Part shown: positions 20,282-31,352 of the stretch, piece by piece | How positions within the stretch are numbered: position 1 is the stretch's first letter | Layout: each line of letters starts with the position of its first letter | NCBI RefSeq assembly: GCF_036373705.1 | Contig: NW_027102659.1 | Coordinates: forward strand, 620,001-684,000 | Direction: 5' to 3' | Origin: Amia ocellicauda | Lineage: Eukaryota > Chordata > Actinopteri > Amiiformes > Amiidae | Length of the DNA stretch: 64,000 nucleotides | Made by a program: the position numbers and the translations under genes | Notes under the pieces: generated by a model | What the model was told of the DNA's origin: nothing | The model's input: the letters and a program-made list of their open reading frames with translations, nothing else | Databases searched by the model: none

Positions 20282-21170
20282 ACCCGCGGTGCACGCGTGC
20301 CAGTGCCGTGTTACCCGTCCTCATCTCTCTGCCCCATGGCCGGCCGTCGTTTTCTCTTCCTCGGAGTGGCAAGAAATCCTGACCTTGAGAACAAATGATC
20401 GCAGAAGGGTAGCTTTGCGAGGCGCTGGAACTGACACTTTTAAAATCGATACATGTCGTTGCTGTTGCAATACGACCGTAGCAGGATCGGTGACATTGCT
20501 GTTACTCTTATGTAGTTGAAGGCGCAAAATAGCTCTGATAGTCTGGTGGTGACGGAAGACCACCAGCCGTTTGAACAAGCCATTCAGCATCACCTTGTTG
20601 GGCTAAGTGCAGGCACTGTCTGATCGCAGGGCGTCCTGCCTTTGAAAGAGTTTCCGAAGTATCCCGAAATCGGTGCACTCAGAGCGTCCGTCCGTCGACA
20701 GGTTGAAATTGTAAACGCTGGTGTAGCCACTTTTAATTAAAATCTGATGATGATGATGATGATGTTGTTGTTGTTCTTGTTGATGTTGTTGTTGTTGTTG
20801 TTGTTCTTGTTGTCGTCGTAGTCGCCGTCATTATTAATGTTAAAGTAAAGCAGTAGTTAGATTTGTTGCTACCGTAAGGTGCAGAAGGCACAATAGCTCT
20901 GTGATTGTCTGATGGTGGCACAAGACGAGCAGCAGCTGTTTGAACAAGCCATTGAGCATCACCTTGTTGGGGTAAGTGTAAGTCTTGTCATTGCTCAGGG
21001 CGTTCTTCCTTTGAAAGAGTTTCCAAAGTGTCCTGATGTGCCCTTGAGCAATGCAAAATAGGTCAGTGAAAATAGAAACCTTTATCTCACAGGCTGGCCC
21101 ACGGGAAACGCCTGTGTGCGTTTTACCAGCCGGCTTCGATAGGAGTTATTCGAAACACCAGGACGGGTTG

Positions 21171-21243
21171 GTTTCCGTAGTGTAGTGGCTATCACGTTCG
21201 CCTAACGCACGAAAGGTCCCCGGTTTGAAACCGGGCGGAAAGA
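21171..21243 (+). pseudogene. tRNA-Val(AAC)-like, degenerate
   Basis: Loop CTAACGC with a mismatched anticodon stem, altered T loop (TTTGAAA) and acceptor end CGGAAAG that no longer pairs at position 1. Repeated at 30816. Confidence 0.7.
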
Positions 21244-21707
21244 GCCTGCTGTGGGCCGGCCCTTTTCGTCCTGCTTGCCCTCGTGGTTCCCCAGAGGCGG
21301 TAGGTGGCTTTTCTTCATTGGAGTTCCCGAAATTGTTGGACTCAGAGCGTCCGTCCGTCGACAGGTTGAAATTGTAAACGCTGGTGTAGCCACTTTTAAT
21401 TAAAATCTGATGATGATGTTATTGTTCTTGTTGTTGTTGTTGTTGTTCTTGTTTTTCTTTTTGTCGTCGTGGTCGCCGTCATTATTATTGTTAAAGTAAA
21501 GCTACCGTAAGGTGTAGAAGGCACAATAGCTCTGTGATTGTCTGATGGTGGCACAAGACGAGCAGCAGCTGTTTGAACAAGCCATTGAGCATCACCTTGT
21601 TGGGGTAAGTGTAAGTCTTGTCATAGCTCAGGGCGTTCTTCCTTTGAAAGAGTTTCCAAAGTGTCCTGATGTGTCCTTGAGCAATGCAAAATAGGTCAGT
21701 GAAAATA

Positions 21708-22892
21708 CACTCACCTAAAGGATTATTAGGAACACCATACTAATACTATGTTTGACACCCTTTCGCCTTCAGAACTGACTTAATTCTACGTGGCATTGAT
21801 TCAACAAGGTGCTGAAAGCATTCTTTAGAAATGTTGGCCCATATTGATAGGATAGCATCTTGCAGTTGATGGAGATTTGTGGGATGCACATCCAGGGCAC
21901 GAAGCTCCCGTTCCACCACATCCCAAAGATGCTCTATTGGGTTGAGATCTGGTGACTGTGGGGGCCAGTTTAGTACAGTGAACTCATTGTCATGTTCAAG
22001 AAACCAATTTGAAATGATTCAACCTTTGTGACATGGTGCATTATCCTGCTGGAAGTAGCCATCAGAGGATGGGTACATGGTGGTCATAAAGGGATGGACA
22101 TGGTCAGAAACAATGCTCAGGTAGGCCGTGGCATTTAAACGATGCCCAATTGGCACTAAGGAGCCTAAAGTGTGCCAAGAAAACATCCCCCACACCATTA
22201 CACCACCACCACCAGCCTGCACAGTGGTAACAAGGCATGATGGATCCATGTTCTCATTCTGTTTACGTCAAATTCTGACTCTACCATCTGAATGTCTCAA
22301 CAGAAATCGAGACTCATCAGACCAGGCAACAACTGTCCAATTTTGGTGAGTTTGTGCAAATTGTAGCCTCTTTTTCCTATTTGTAGTGGAGATGAGTGGT
22401 ACCCGGTGGGGTCTTCTGCTGTTGTAGCCCATCCGCCTCAAGGTTGTACGTGTTGTGGCTTCACAAATGCTTTGCTGCATACCTCGGTTGTAACGAGTGG
22501 TTATTTCAGTCAAAGTTGCTCTTCTATCAGCTTGAATCAGTCGGCCCATTCTCCTCTGACCTCTAGCATCAACAAGGCATTTTCGCCCACAGGACTGCCG
22601 CATACTGGATGTTTTTCCCTTTTCACACCATTCTTTGTAAACCCTAGAAATGGTTGTGCGTGAAAATCCCAGTAACTGAGCAGATTGTGAAATACTCAGA
22701 CCAGCCCGTCTGGCACCAACAACCATGCCACGCTCAAAATTGCTTAAATCACCTTTCTTTCCCATTCAGACTTTCAGTTTGGAGTTCAGGAGATTGTCTT
22801 GACCAGGACCACACCCCTAAATGCATTGAAGCAACTGCCATATGATTGGTTGGTTATTGAACAGGTGTTCCTAATAATCCTTTAGGTGAGTG
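21708..22892 (-). mobile_element. Tc1/mariner transposon, copy 1
   Basis: 1,185 bp with perfect 29-bp inverted repeats (outer bases CACTCACCTAAAGG) flanked by TA target duplications at 21706-21707 and 22893-22894. It interrupts the tRNA-repeat sequence GTCAGTGAAAATA/GAAACC, which is intact in neighbouring units (for example near 2686). The duplicate at 31353-32537 was copied with its surroundings, not inserted separately. Confidence 0.95.
21746..22765 (-). pseudogene. Tc1 transposase, two in-frame stop codons
   Basis: A single 340-codon frame from ATG at 22765 to TAG at 21746-21748, interrupted by TGA codons ending near 22268 and 22019. The N-terminus has paired helix-turn-helix features (ARRAGLSISQSAQLLGFSRTTISRVYKEW). 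The catalytic triad is visible: D in WSDESRF, D in QQDNAPCHK and E in SPDLNPIEHLWD (DD34E type). The length is normal for Tc1 (about 340 aa). This copy should be non-autonomous. Confidence 0.9.
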
Positions 22893-22990
22893 TAGAAACC
22901 TTTATCTCACAGGCTGGCCCACGGGAAACGCCTGTGCGCGTTTTACCAGCCGGCTTCGATGGGAGCCATTCGAAACACCAGGACAGGTCG

Positions 22991-23063
22991 GTTTCCGTAG
23001 TGTAGTGGCTATCACGTTCGCCTCACACGCGAAAGGTCCCTGGTTCGAAACCGGGCGGAAACA
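22991..23063 (+). tRNA. tRNA-Val(CAC)
   Basis: Complete cloverleaf identical to the unit at 3385: acceptor GTTTCCG/CGGAAAC, loop CTCACAC, T stem with one G-T pair. It lies directly before the left boundary of Polinton copy C, whose sequence begins about 25 bp after it. Confidence 0.72.
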
Positions 23064-23088
23064 ACCCGCGGTGCATGCGTGCTAGTGC

Positions 23089-23450
23089 ACACAGTGCTGA
23101 CCACAAGTGAAGGTCTGAAGACTTTGTACTTGACGACCGCTGTAAATGGTTTCTTGACAGTTGTTGAGCAGAAAGTTATTGATCTTCCGAGGGAAAGGTC
23201 TGAAATCCGGGGGGTTTGCATAGGAATCAAAAAATTCACCACGGTGGTCCTCCCTTAGATAAATAGCCAGCCAATGTTCTCCGGGCATATTTTTAGGGTG
23301 TGTGTTGATTATGTACATTGCAGGTAAATTCTTGATCTTAAATTTAGGCAGCTGATCGCAGGCGTAGACTCCTTGAAACAGTTTCCGTGAGCCGGCCAGG
23401 GCATTCATGATGTGGTTGAGCTCTCTGGTGTTCATTTTAATAATAATCAT
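23089..23450 (-). pseudogene. protease, N-terminal part (copy C)
   Basis: Contains the MNTREL start region and the GEHWLAIYL and FFDSYANPP blocks of the adenovirus-type protease. It meets tRNA-repeat sequence near the catalytic Cys block, so only part of the gene is present. Confidence 0.85.
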
Positions 23451-24752
23451 ACGGAACGTTTCTCCTCTGATTCACCTCAATAATGTTGTCAAACACAGCA
23501 TACACGACCATATTTACAGTGTGTGGTAGAGGCTGCTTGAAACGCATCTCCAAACGCATATTGCCCGTCTTCATCAGTGAAATATGTTGTCCACACTCTT
23601 CGTCAGGGGTCAGGTTGAAACCATACAGGGTGTAACCGCTGCAGTATTCCCGGCGATCGATCAGCAGAGTTTGATCCTTGAGATGGCGACCCGTAGCCAG
23701 TACTAGACTGTAATATTCACGAACCGCATTGCCGTTTTCAAAGTCAGGTTGAAAAGGTCTGGATGGAACCTGCACACCATCGACGTACAATGCTATAAAT
23801 TCCGCGTTATAATGTTTAAAGTTAAAGGTGTTCTTGTTGTAAACCCCGGTAAATGCATCATTATCCACGAGACCTATAATAACCTGTTTTGGGAGCTGTC
23901 CTAGAAACAGATTTTCCTGGTTCATCACCCGTGTCCCTGCGGGGATACTGTGGACTTTCATATAGACTCTTTCGATCGGGTACTTGGCGTTTGCCGTCAC
24001 TAACGCCAGCGCGTGTCCTAGTTTAACCGCCGGGGAGACGGACACTTATTTCACAAACAGCGAGGCCGATAATATGGTCAGTTTATATTTTTCCGTATCA
24101 GGGGTCATCAGACAAAAAGCACTTTTACTACGGATCATTTTAATTTTAATGTCTACCCCGTTGAGCATGAGTTTTTCTTGGAAAAATATGTCTGCATGGA
24201 TATGCCCCATTAGCTCAAAGGTCCTCCCTTCTGTTGAAAAGGCCGATCTTTTTTGCAAACCCTTATTGAGTCCCTCTGGATCCTTGTCGTCCATAGCTTC
24301 CGGGATGTCTTTGAAGAGAAGGCCGGGGCTGAACTGTTTGCTTAGGGTCTCCTCACTATAATTAAGGATACACTCCATCATGACTCTATAGGGGTAAGTA
24401 TTGCTGCTTTGACTAATGAGCCGATCTCCCAGGGTCACATCCACCTGTGAAAACATGGTGGCCACCGGGTAATTGATTAATTGATGACCCCAGCGTTGGC
24501 CGTCTTCTCGATTGCATCGCCATCCTAATCAGTCACTTTACAGTTCATTAAAATAAATGTGTTATTCAAATCAATATAATCCTCGCCATTGCCAGCTATA
24601 AAAAACTCCAGAGGGGCCGTGTCTGAAATTGCAGAAAGAGGGGGAATCTCTACATATATGATCTTATCTATACTCGTTTGAGTGTATGGAACTGTAAACA
24701 GATCCAGTTCTGATTTGACGCATTCTTCCGATAGACTGTTGACAAAAGACAT
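23437..24752 (-). pseudogene. major capsid protein region (copy C), broken
   Basis: Matches the capsid protein of copy E along its whole length (SELDLFTVPYTQTSID near the start, LFLGQLPKQVIIGLVD and FIALYVDGVQVPSRPFQP further on). Broken. Confidence 0.85.
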
Positions 24753-24754
24753 GT

Positions 24755-25258
24755 TTAAAAGATGTATCCTGAGGCTCTATTTTTCTTTCTTTGAGACTTT
24801 CTTTTTGCAGGTTTTTTCTTGTGCTGCTTCCTTCTCCGAGTGTTTCCACGATATGTTGGAGAATGAGAGATTCTTCGTTTTTTGTTAGCCACGGATCTTC
24901 GTCGCCCTGGTGGACACATGCTGTTTCTTCTTTTACCCCCCCTCCTCGCCATTACCATGAGACCCGAACCCTCCTGATGCTCATGGCTAGCTGCCCGGTT
25001 CATAACATTGGTGAACACGTCACTAACAATATTTTTAGCCGCTGATTTCAAGTGGGGTCTGGCTATAGCAAAGCCTCTCTTAAGCAGGGGTACGGCCATT
25101 CTAAAGAGACCATGAAAGAGTCCTCCTAGACCGGCGCCATACATTGTGGGGGCTCCTACAAAACCGGGCAAGCCGTTCCCGGCTTGCATCTTGTAATAAT
25201 CCACATAGGCGCTAGGATCTACATAACCCCTCGAGGTAGCCATTTTAATAATGTACAA
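24755..25258 (-). CDS. basic core / membrane-active-like protein, 167 aa (copy C)
   Basis: Open frame of 167 residues; the likelier start is the inner MATSRGYVDPSAYVDYYK. A Tyr/Asp-rich N-terminus precedes the hydrophobic amphipathic block GLGGLFHGLFRMAVPLLKRG, a helical middle (SAAKNIVSDVFTNVMNRA) and a strongly basic C-terminus. The first codons overlap the minor capsid stop by 14 bp. Virion core role inferred from resemblance to adenovirus-like small basic proteins. Confidence 0.65.
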   Translation of the reverse strand: MYIIKMATSRGYVDPSAYVDYYKMQAGNGLPGFVGAPTMYGAGLGGLFHGLFRMAVPLLKRGFAIARPHLKSAAKNIVSDVFTNVMNRAASHEHQEGSGLMVMARRGGKRRNSMCPPGRRRSVANKKRRISHSPTYRGNTRRRKQHKKKPAKRKSQRKKNRASGYIF

Positions 25259-25977
25259 ACTGTTTCAGGGGTCGAAAATGTAGTTTGACAATAAATTTAC
25301 TGAAGCGGAAGGGTACGTTGATATTCTGATCCGATTTTACTTCGATCGTGATGTTGTCAAATTGGGTCTTTGAGACTGGTACGTAGTGTGGCTTGTCATA
25401 AGTAATTGTGACCATGTCATTGCTTTTACCTTTAATAAGTACATTTCTCAAAAGGGGGACATAACTATCCCCGACCCTCTGGTGGGTTATGATATCCGTA
25501 TACACATAAAGAGTGTAAAAGCCGCCCCACCACTTCTGAGAACCTGCTCTCTGTGTCAGAATAGATCCCAAATATACGCCCCAGTTGGCCGCTGGTTTGA
25601 ATGCTAATACCTGGTTTTGACACCTTGTACACTCTGTTTTTAATAGGGTTGTAATATAGCTTGATGTTGGGGGTGCCTTCTGAGAACTGTTTATGCATCT
25701 CATCTAATATTTTATCCACATTGTCATAATAACCTCCTTGTATTGTGAATGTCCATTGACTCTTTTTAACATCATCAAAAATGGCGAAGGTGGCATCCTT
25801 ATCTTGTAAAACAGCCCAAGTGTAAGGATACTGTATTTCCGCCAACCCCACTTCCCACGACCCCCTTAGATCTATAGATTTTCCAAATTGTACCGTGTAA
25901 CTGGATATTTCATTTTTAGGGTATATATCGAGAGAGGCGTTACTGGGTAGAGTCACGTAGAAGCCTCCTGATTCCAT
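25245..25977 (-). pseudogene. minor capsid (penton-like) protein region (copy C), broken
   Basis: Begins MESGGFYVTLPSNASLDIYP near 25977 and contains SIDLRGSWEVGLAEIQYPYT. Same position between core-like gene and integrase as in copy B. Broken. Confidence 0.8.
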
Positions 25978-26023
25978 CTTGAGTATCGAAAGTAATGCCC
26001 ACAACACACCCGCGGGCAAGTTG

Positions 26024-27133
26024 TTATAAGGATTGAATATCGCAAACCTGTTGTTCCGGGACCCAACTATTGAACTTTTCAGGCCATCCAAGCCATTTCA
26101 TCAACACATATTTTTTCCGGTTCTGGGTTTTTTCAGCTAATATCTTTTCAACTCTGTATACACTGTCTTTACCCACAATAATTTTTTGTAACTCGGCTTC
26201 GTAAAACGTTCCTTCTATATCCTCCCCGTCATAGTCTTTTAACCGGTACACGGGTGGGTCTCTAGCCAACTGTTCGGTAACTGTAAAATATTCGTCAGAA
26301 AATGTTTCTTCATAACCTTTGGCAAAAGTACTCCTTAGCTTTGAAACGCGAACCACATCACCGATGTTGAACTTATAAGTAGTTTTTCCCTTCTTAATAA
26401 ATGGTCCGTATAATTTTTTATAGACCTTAAAAGAATTACTTTGATCAACATCTTTAGGCTTCATTTTAATACTGGTGTGATACCCTTGGTTGTAAGCATC
26501 GATAAAATCCTGAACTTTATCAAAATACTTGAACGTGTTGACCGCTGTAAAATATCTCCACATTTTGGTCTTTATGGTGCGGTTAAACCTCTCCACTACC
26601 GATGCCCTAAGCTCATTACCGGTGGTGAAATGATGTATTTTGTGTCTCTTCAGTAGATTCTGAAATTCTCTGTTGAGAAACTCTTTTCCTTTATCAGTCT
26701 GCAGTTTTTTAGGACATCGACCCTGGGACAATATATCCTCAAAGGCCCTTGTCACCGCCCGACCTGTTTTATTATGTAGAATGCGAGCCCAGGCATATTT
26801 TGATAACACATCGATACACATCAACATCAATTTGTGACCATTGTTATGTTTTGATAAATTTGACATATCGACTAGATCCATTTGCCATTGTGAGTCTATG
26901 TCAGTTGCATATACGCGGTTTCTTTTAAAGTTAATCCTGAGAGGTTTATGTAAGGTATAGGCGTCTTGTTCCCGTAACCATTCTGAAACAACCACATCAT
27001 TAACCTTCACTCCGGCCTCAGCGAGTCCTCTTTGAAAACCCTTCTTACCCGCCAAACCCCCAATCTTGGCTGGGTTGTAGTATAGTTCCTGCATTTGGGG
27101 AGCTTGCCGAGTCATTCTGTCAAATAACCACAC
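26024..27133 (-). CDS. chromodomain integrase, 369 aa (copy C)
   Basis: The longest open integrase frame in the window. Catalytic D at about 86, D at about 147 and E at about 181; an SH3-like middle (IGDVVRVSKLRSTF) precedes the C-terminal chromodomain (about 318-360, YVLMKWLGWPEKFNSWVP). The 5' part follows copy B and the 3' part copy D, so the frame itself is recombinant. Confidence 0.9.
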   Translation of the reverse strand: MWLFDRMTRQAPQMQELYYNPAKIGGLAGKKGFQRGLAEAGVKVNDVVVSEWLREQDAYTLHKPLRINFKRNRVYATDIDSQWQMDLVDMSNLSKHNNGHKLMLMCIDVLSKYAWARILHNKTGRAVTRAFEDILSQGRCPKKLQTDKGKEFLNREFQNLLKRHKIHHFTTGNELRASVVERFNRTIKTKMWRYFTAVNTFKYFDKVQDFIDAYNQGYHTSIKMKPKDVDQSNSFKVYKKLYGPFIKKGKTTYKFNIGDVVRVSKLRSTFAKGYEETFSDEYFTVTEQLARDPPVYRLKDYDGEDIEGTFYEAELQKIIVGKDSVYRVEKILAEKTQNRKKYVLMKWLGWPEKFNSWVPEQQVCDIQSL

Positions 27134-27287
27134 AGACCCACACTATGCGCAAAGTTTTTATACAAGGTTTTTTATTCAACTTCAGGAGAGCAGATACCCC
27201 TTTTTAGACATTTGAGAAAAGTATAACATACACAACAATTTTTTCTACGGTCCAGACAAAAAGAAATCAGATGATTGGTTACTTGAT

Positions 27288-27806
27288 CTATATCAACAAA
27301 TATACCTGTTTCTTTATCTTGTAGGCACACACCTCAGTTACATATGTAAATAAAACAACAATATGACCTATTTTAAAAGTAAACAGAGGTGTATTAAACA
27401 TGCTCAGTAAAAGGTCATACAGATGTTGATGAAATGGCCTAATATCATTCTTGGCCCCCTTGAGCGCTTCATCCCAGTGTTCGTACCCCCCGGTCTTTGT
27501 TACAGCAGCCATTCACTTTTCCAGGTTTGAAAGTTGATCCTCATCGATGGTTAAATCTGTAGAGAAAAGGCTCGCGTTGGCTACTTTTCTGTCAAGCACA
27601 TGGTGTAATAGCGCTCTCAGGTTAGCTGCAGAGTGTTGATGACAGAACCAGTTGCAGAAGCAGTCCAGGGTCTGAGGTCTTGGAGAGTAACCGCAGTCAA
27701 AGGGTTCCAGAGTGTATACAAAATCTGGGGAATAGAACCAGGGGTGATCCCGGGTTTGAAGAGGCCTGTAGAGCCTGTCGACGTCCGCAGCTTTCAGGTA
27801 AGACAT
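27288..27806 (-). pseudogene. right-arm accessory ORF region (copy C)
   Basis: Same right-arm form as copy B (17643-18161), offset by exactly 9,645 bp. Cys/His segment LDCFCNWFCHQHSA visible. Broken. Function unknown. Confidence 0.55.
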
Positions 27807-27884
27807 TCTCTTTAATTTTAAACCATGATTGAATTGTTGCGCCTTTTATCCTATCTCTTCACTACGTCACGACACACCGCCCTC

Positions 27885-28595
27885 TTAGAAGAGAGTAGCC
27901 CCTGAGCCGTCAGACCCCCCTCCAAAACCCCACACGTCGTCTGTTTTATCATCGTCGTCGTCATTCAAGGGGGATATATAATCCATAATCCAGCATATTC
28001 TCCTTCTAACCAAATCCAGTTGCGAACATTTGGTCAAGATGTCAAAACCATCATTTATACAGTTTATGACCTCTTTCAAGAACGGCCAGTCCACGGCGTC
28101 AAACATAATTTCAGTAACCTGTTTTTCTGGATCCTCCACACCCCCTTCAATAGGGTTTGTAATCAGGGTACTGCTAAACAAAACCTTACGATCTGTAGTT
28201 AGAGATAGACTCTTCACCACTCTACCGTAGTTCTGCAAGCTTTCCCATTCACACCTTTCAAAACCCTGAGTCGGAGACTCCATTTCGCATTCTCTTGGAC
28301 CCTCTTGCAAGCCTTCTAGAGTCTTATCCACAAGCCCCAGATCTCTCCAGGCCATCACCTTCAACCAGTCCTCATAAGAGTATTCAATTACCGTCTCAAA
28401 AGGTTCCAACGTACCCTCCTTCTCTCCCAAAGCAAAAAGCTCCACTCCAACATAGCTGGGATCCCTTTTAAAGCGGTAACCCCGTCGAGCCCCCCAGAAC
28501 AACACCCAGGAGCGTTCAATCTTCAAATTGGTGAGTACAGGAACCCTTGCCCGGGATTGTTTCTTGCGGGGTTTCATGTTGATGTCGCTGGACAT
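27885..28595 (-). CDS. right-arm accessory ORF 3, 236 aa (copy C)
   Basis: Translated product identical to that of 18240-18950. Outermost minus-strand gene before the TIR. No family recognised. Confidence 0.55.
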   Translation of the reverse strand: MSSDINMKPRKKQSRARVPVLTNLKIERSWVLFWGARRGYRFKRDPSYVGVELFALGEKEGTLEPFETVIEYSYEDWLKVMAWRDLGLVDKTLEGLQEGPRECEMESPTQGFERCEWESLQNYGRVVKSLSLTTDRKVLFSSTLITNPIEGGVEDPEKQVTEIMFDAVDWPFLKEVINCINDGFDILTKCSQLDLVRRRICWIMDYISPLNDDDDDKTDDVWGFGGGSDGSGATLF

Positions 28596-28713
28596 GTTGA
28601 AGAAGCGGGATGTTTCTGATGCTGAGAATTAAAGAGGTATTGCCTAAAAGCAGCGCGGGTTCTTAAATAGAGAGGAGAGTTTCGGGGCGTTGCCTTCAGA
28701 GGGGTGGGGGTAT

Positions 28714-28898
28714 TTATGGGTGGCCTTGATGTTCAGGGTTTTATGGGTGTACACTTTCTGACGGATATGACGTAGGAATAATTAAGGAAATAACTCTACC
28801 TAAAATCACGCCCCCCAATTATGACGTAGGAATATTAATAAGCTTAGGGCATACGTCATAACAAAATAGGCCGCGCCCAAAAAACCCTACTATCTACT
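28714..28898 (-). repeat. right terminal inverted repeat of copy C
   Basis: Same 185-bp sequence as the right TIR of B. It is followed by CTTAAG (28899-28904), one base different from CTTATG, and then by the same TAGTTG-type flank as B, D and E. Confidence 0.93.
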
Positions 28899-29214
28899 CT
28901 TAAGTAGTTGAAGGCGCAGTATAGCTCTGATAGTCTGGTGGTGACGGAAGACCACCAGCCGTTTGAACAAGCCATTCAGCATCACCTTGTTGGGCTAAGT
29001 GCAGGCACTGTCAGAGCGCAGGGCGTCCTGCCTTTGAAAGAGTTTCTGAAGTGTCCTGATGTGCCCTTTAGCAATGCCAAACAGGTCTGTGAAAATGGCA
29101 TCCTTTCGCGGCACTTCAGACGCCATCTCACAGTCTAGCCGACCTGAAATGCCTGAGCCCGTTTTACCAGCAGGCTTCAACGGTAACCGTTTGAAGCAAG
29201 ACGTGGCGGTGTCA

Positions 29215-29287
29215 GTTTCCATAGTGTAGCGGTTATCACGTTCGCCTAACACGCGAAAGGTCCCCGGTTCGAAACCGGGCGGAAACA
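29215..29287 (+). tRNA. tRNA-Val(AAC), one acceptor mismatch
   Basis: Duplicate of the unit at 19570 with a changed acceptor base (GTTTCCA), giving one unpaired position at the stem base. Anticodon loop, T loop, promoter boxes and the downstream TTTT are retained. May be a decaying copy. Confidence 0.6.
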
Positions 29288-29847
29288 GCCTGCTGTGGGC
29301 TGGCCCTTTTCGTCCTGCTTGCCCTCGTGGTTCCCCAGAGGCGGTGGGTGTCTTTTCTTCATTGGAGTGCCCGAAATCGGTGCTCTCAGAGCGTCCGTCC
29401 GTCGACAGGTTGAAATTGTAAACGCTGGTGTAGCCACTTTTAATTAAAATCTGATGATGATGATGATGATGATGTTGTTGTTGTTGTTCTTGTTGTCATC
29501 GTGGTCGCCGTCATTATTATTGTTAAAGTAAAGCAGTAGTTAGATTTGTTGCTACCGTAAGGTGTAGAAGGCACAATAGCTCTGTGATTGTCTGATGGTG
29601 GCACAAGACGAGCAGCAGCTGTTTGAACAAGCCATTGAGCATCACCTTGTTGGGGTAAGTGTAAGTCTTGTCATAGCTCAGGGCATTCTTCCTGAGTTTC
29701 CAAAGTGTCCTGATGTGCCCTTGAGCAATGCAATATAGGTCAGTGAAAATAGAAACCTTTATCTCACAGGCAGGCCCACGGGAAACGCCTGTGCGCGTTT
29801 TACCAGCCTGCTTCGATGGGAGCCAATCGAAACCCCAGGACAGGTTG

Positions 29848-29920
29848 GTTTCTGTAGTGTAGTGGCTATCATGTTCGCCTCACACGCGAGAAGTCCCTGG
29901 TTCGAAACTGGGCGGAAACA
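29848..29920 (+). pseudogene. tRNA-Val(CAC)-like, degenerate
   Basis: Duplicate of 20209-20281 with the same acceptor and D-arm changes. Confidence 0.7.
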
Positions 29921-30815
29921 ACCCGCGGTGCACGCGTGCCAGTGCCGTGTTACCCGTCCTCATCTCTCTGCCCCATGGCCGGCCGTCGTTTTCTCTTCCT
30001 CGGAGTGGCAAGAAATCCTGACCTTGAGAACAAATGATCGCAGAAGGGTAGCTTTGCGAGGCGCTGGAACTGACACTTTTAAAATCGATACATGTCGTTG
30101 CTGTTGCAATACGACCGTAGCAGGATCGGTGACATTGCTGTTACTCTTATGTAATTGAAGGCGCAAAATAGCTCTGATAGTCTGGTGGTGACGGAAGACC
30201 ACCAGCCGTTTGAACAAGCCATTCAGCATCACCTTGTTGGGCTAAGTGCAGGCACTGTCTGATCGCAGGGCGTCCTGCCTTTGAAAGAGTTTCCGAAGTA
30301 TCCCGAAATCGGTGCACTCAGAGCGTCCGTCCGTCGACAGGTTGAAATTGTAAACGCTGGTGTAGCCACTTTTAATTAAAATCTGATGATGATGATGATG
30401 ATGTTGTTGTTGTTCTTGTTGATGTTGTTGTTGTTGTTGTTGTTCTTGTTGTCGTCGTAGTCGCCGTCGCCGTCATTATTAATGTTAAAGTAAAGCAGTA
30501 GTTAGATTTGTTGCTACCGTAAGGTGCAGAAGGCACAATAGCTCTGTGATTGTCTGATGGTGGCACAAGACGAGCAGCAGCTGTTTGAACAAGCCATTGA
30601 GCATCACCTTGTTGGGGTAAGTGTAAGTCTTGTCATTGCTCAGGGCGTTCTTCCTTTGAAAGAGTTTCCAAAGTGTCCTGATGTGCCCTTGAGCAATGCA
30701 AAATAGGTCAGTGAAAATAGAAACCTTTATCTCACAGGCTGGCCCACGGGAAACGCCTGTGTGCGTTTTACCAGCCGGCTTCGATAGGAGTTATTCGAAA
30801 CACCAGGACGGGTTG

Positions 30816-30888
30816 GTTTCCGTAGTGTAGTGGCTATCACGTTCGCCTAACGCACGAAAGGTCCCCGGTTTGAAACCGGGCGGAAAGA
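30816..30888 (+). pseudogene. tRNA-Val(AAC)-like, degenerate
   Basis: Duplicate of 21171-21243 with the same altered T loop and acceptor end. Confidence 0.7.
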
Positions 30889-31352
30889 GCCTGCTGTGGG
30901 CCGGCCCTTTTCGTCCTGCTTGCCCTCGTGGTTCCCCAGAGGCGGTAGGTGGCTTTTCTTCATTGGAGTTCCCGAAATTGTTGGACTCAGAGCGTCCGTC
31001 CGTCGACAGGTTGAAATTGTAAACGCTGGTGTAGCCACTTTTAATTAAAATCTGATGATGATGTTATTGTTCTTGTTGTTGTTGTTGTTGTTCTTGTTTT
31101 TCTTTTTGTCGTCGTGGTCGCCGTCATTATTATTGTTAAAGTAAAGCTACCGTAAGGTGTAGAAGGCACAATAGCTCTGTGATTGTCTGATGGTGGCACA
31201 AGACGAGCAGCAGCTGTTTGAACAAGCCATTGAGCATCACCTTGTTGGGGTAAGTGTAAGTCTTGTCATAGCTCAGGGCGTTCTTCCTTTGAAAGAGTTT
31301 CCAAAGTGTCCTGATGTGTCCTTGAGCAATGCAAAATAGGTCAGTGAAAATA

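Larger units (their letters stand above)
19260..23088 (+). repeat. tandem tRNA-Val repeat spacer between copies B and C, with Tc1
   Basis: Four tRNA-Val-like units of two classes. The AAC class is followed by GGGCCGGCCCTTTTCG and, further on, an AATTAAAATCTGATGATG microsatellite. The CAC class is followed by CGGCCGTCGTTTTCTC. (GAT)n(GTT)n tracts lie near 19808-19850, 20744-20815 and 21408-21470. An unoccupied Polinton target lies at 20507-20512. A Tc1 element occupies 21708-22892. No protein gene of the host is supported. Confidence 0.85.
17300..26944 (+). repeat. segmental duplication unit 1 (9,645 bp period)
   Basis: From within the integrase of B to the same point in the integrase of C. 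Corresponding features recur exactly 9,645 bp later: Tc1 21708 to 31353, right end 19253 to 28898, tRNA 22991 to 32636. The crossover can only be placed to about 16,962-17,305 because sequence is identical there. The few differences from unit 2 include two compensating 6-bp indels in the spacer. Confidence 0.9.
23089..28898 (+). mobile_element. Polinton copy C, right part, recombinant
   Basis: Begins inside the protease region, directly joined to tRNA-repeat sequence (junction at about 23088), and ends with a full right TIR. The left portion matches copy D and the right portion matches copy B, so it is best read as a product of unequal crossing-over. Broken in several places. Confidence 0.92.

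Noticed and set aside
19260-23088. CRISPR-like or other short regularly spaced repeat array
   Set aside because: Units are hundreds of bases long, contain tRNA genes, and have no short repeat/unique spacer alternation.
28899-28904. Independent target duplications for copies C, D and E
   Set aside because: These copies have no left TIR to pair with. The hexamer after each right end is the inherited flank of the original insertion.
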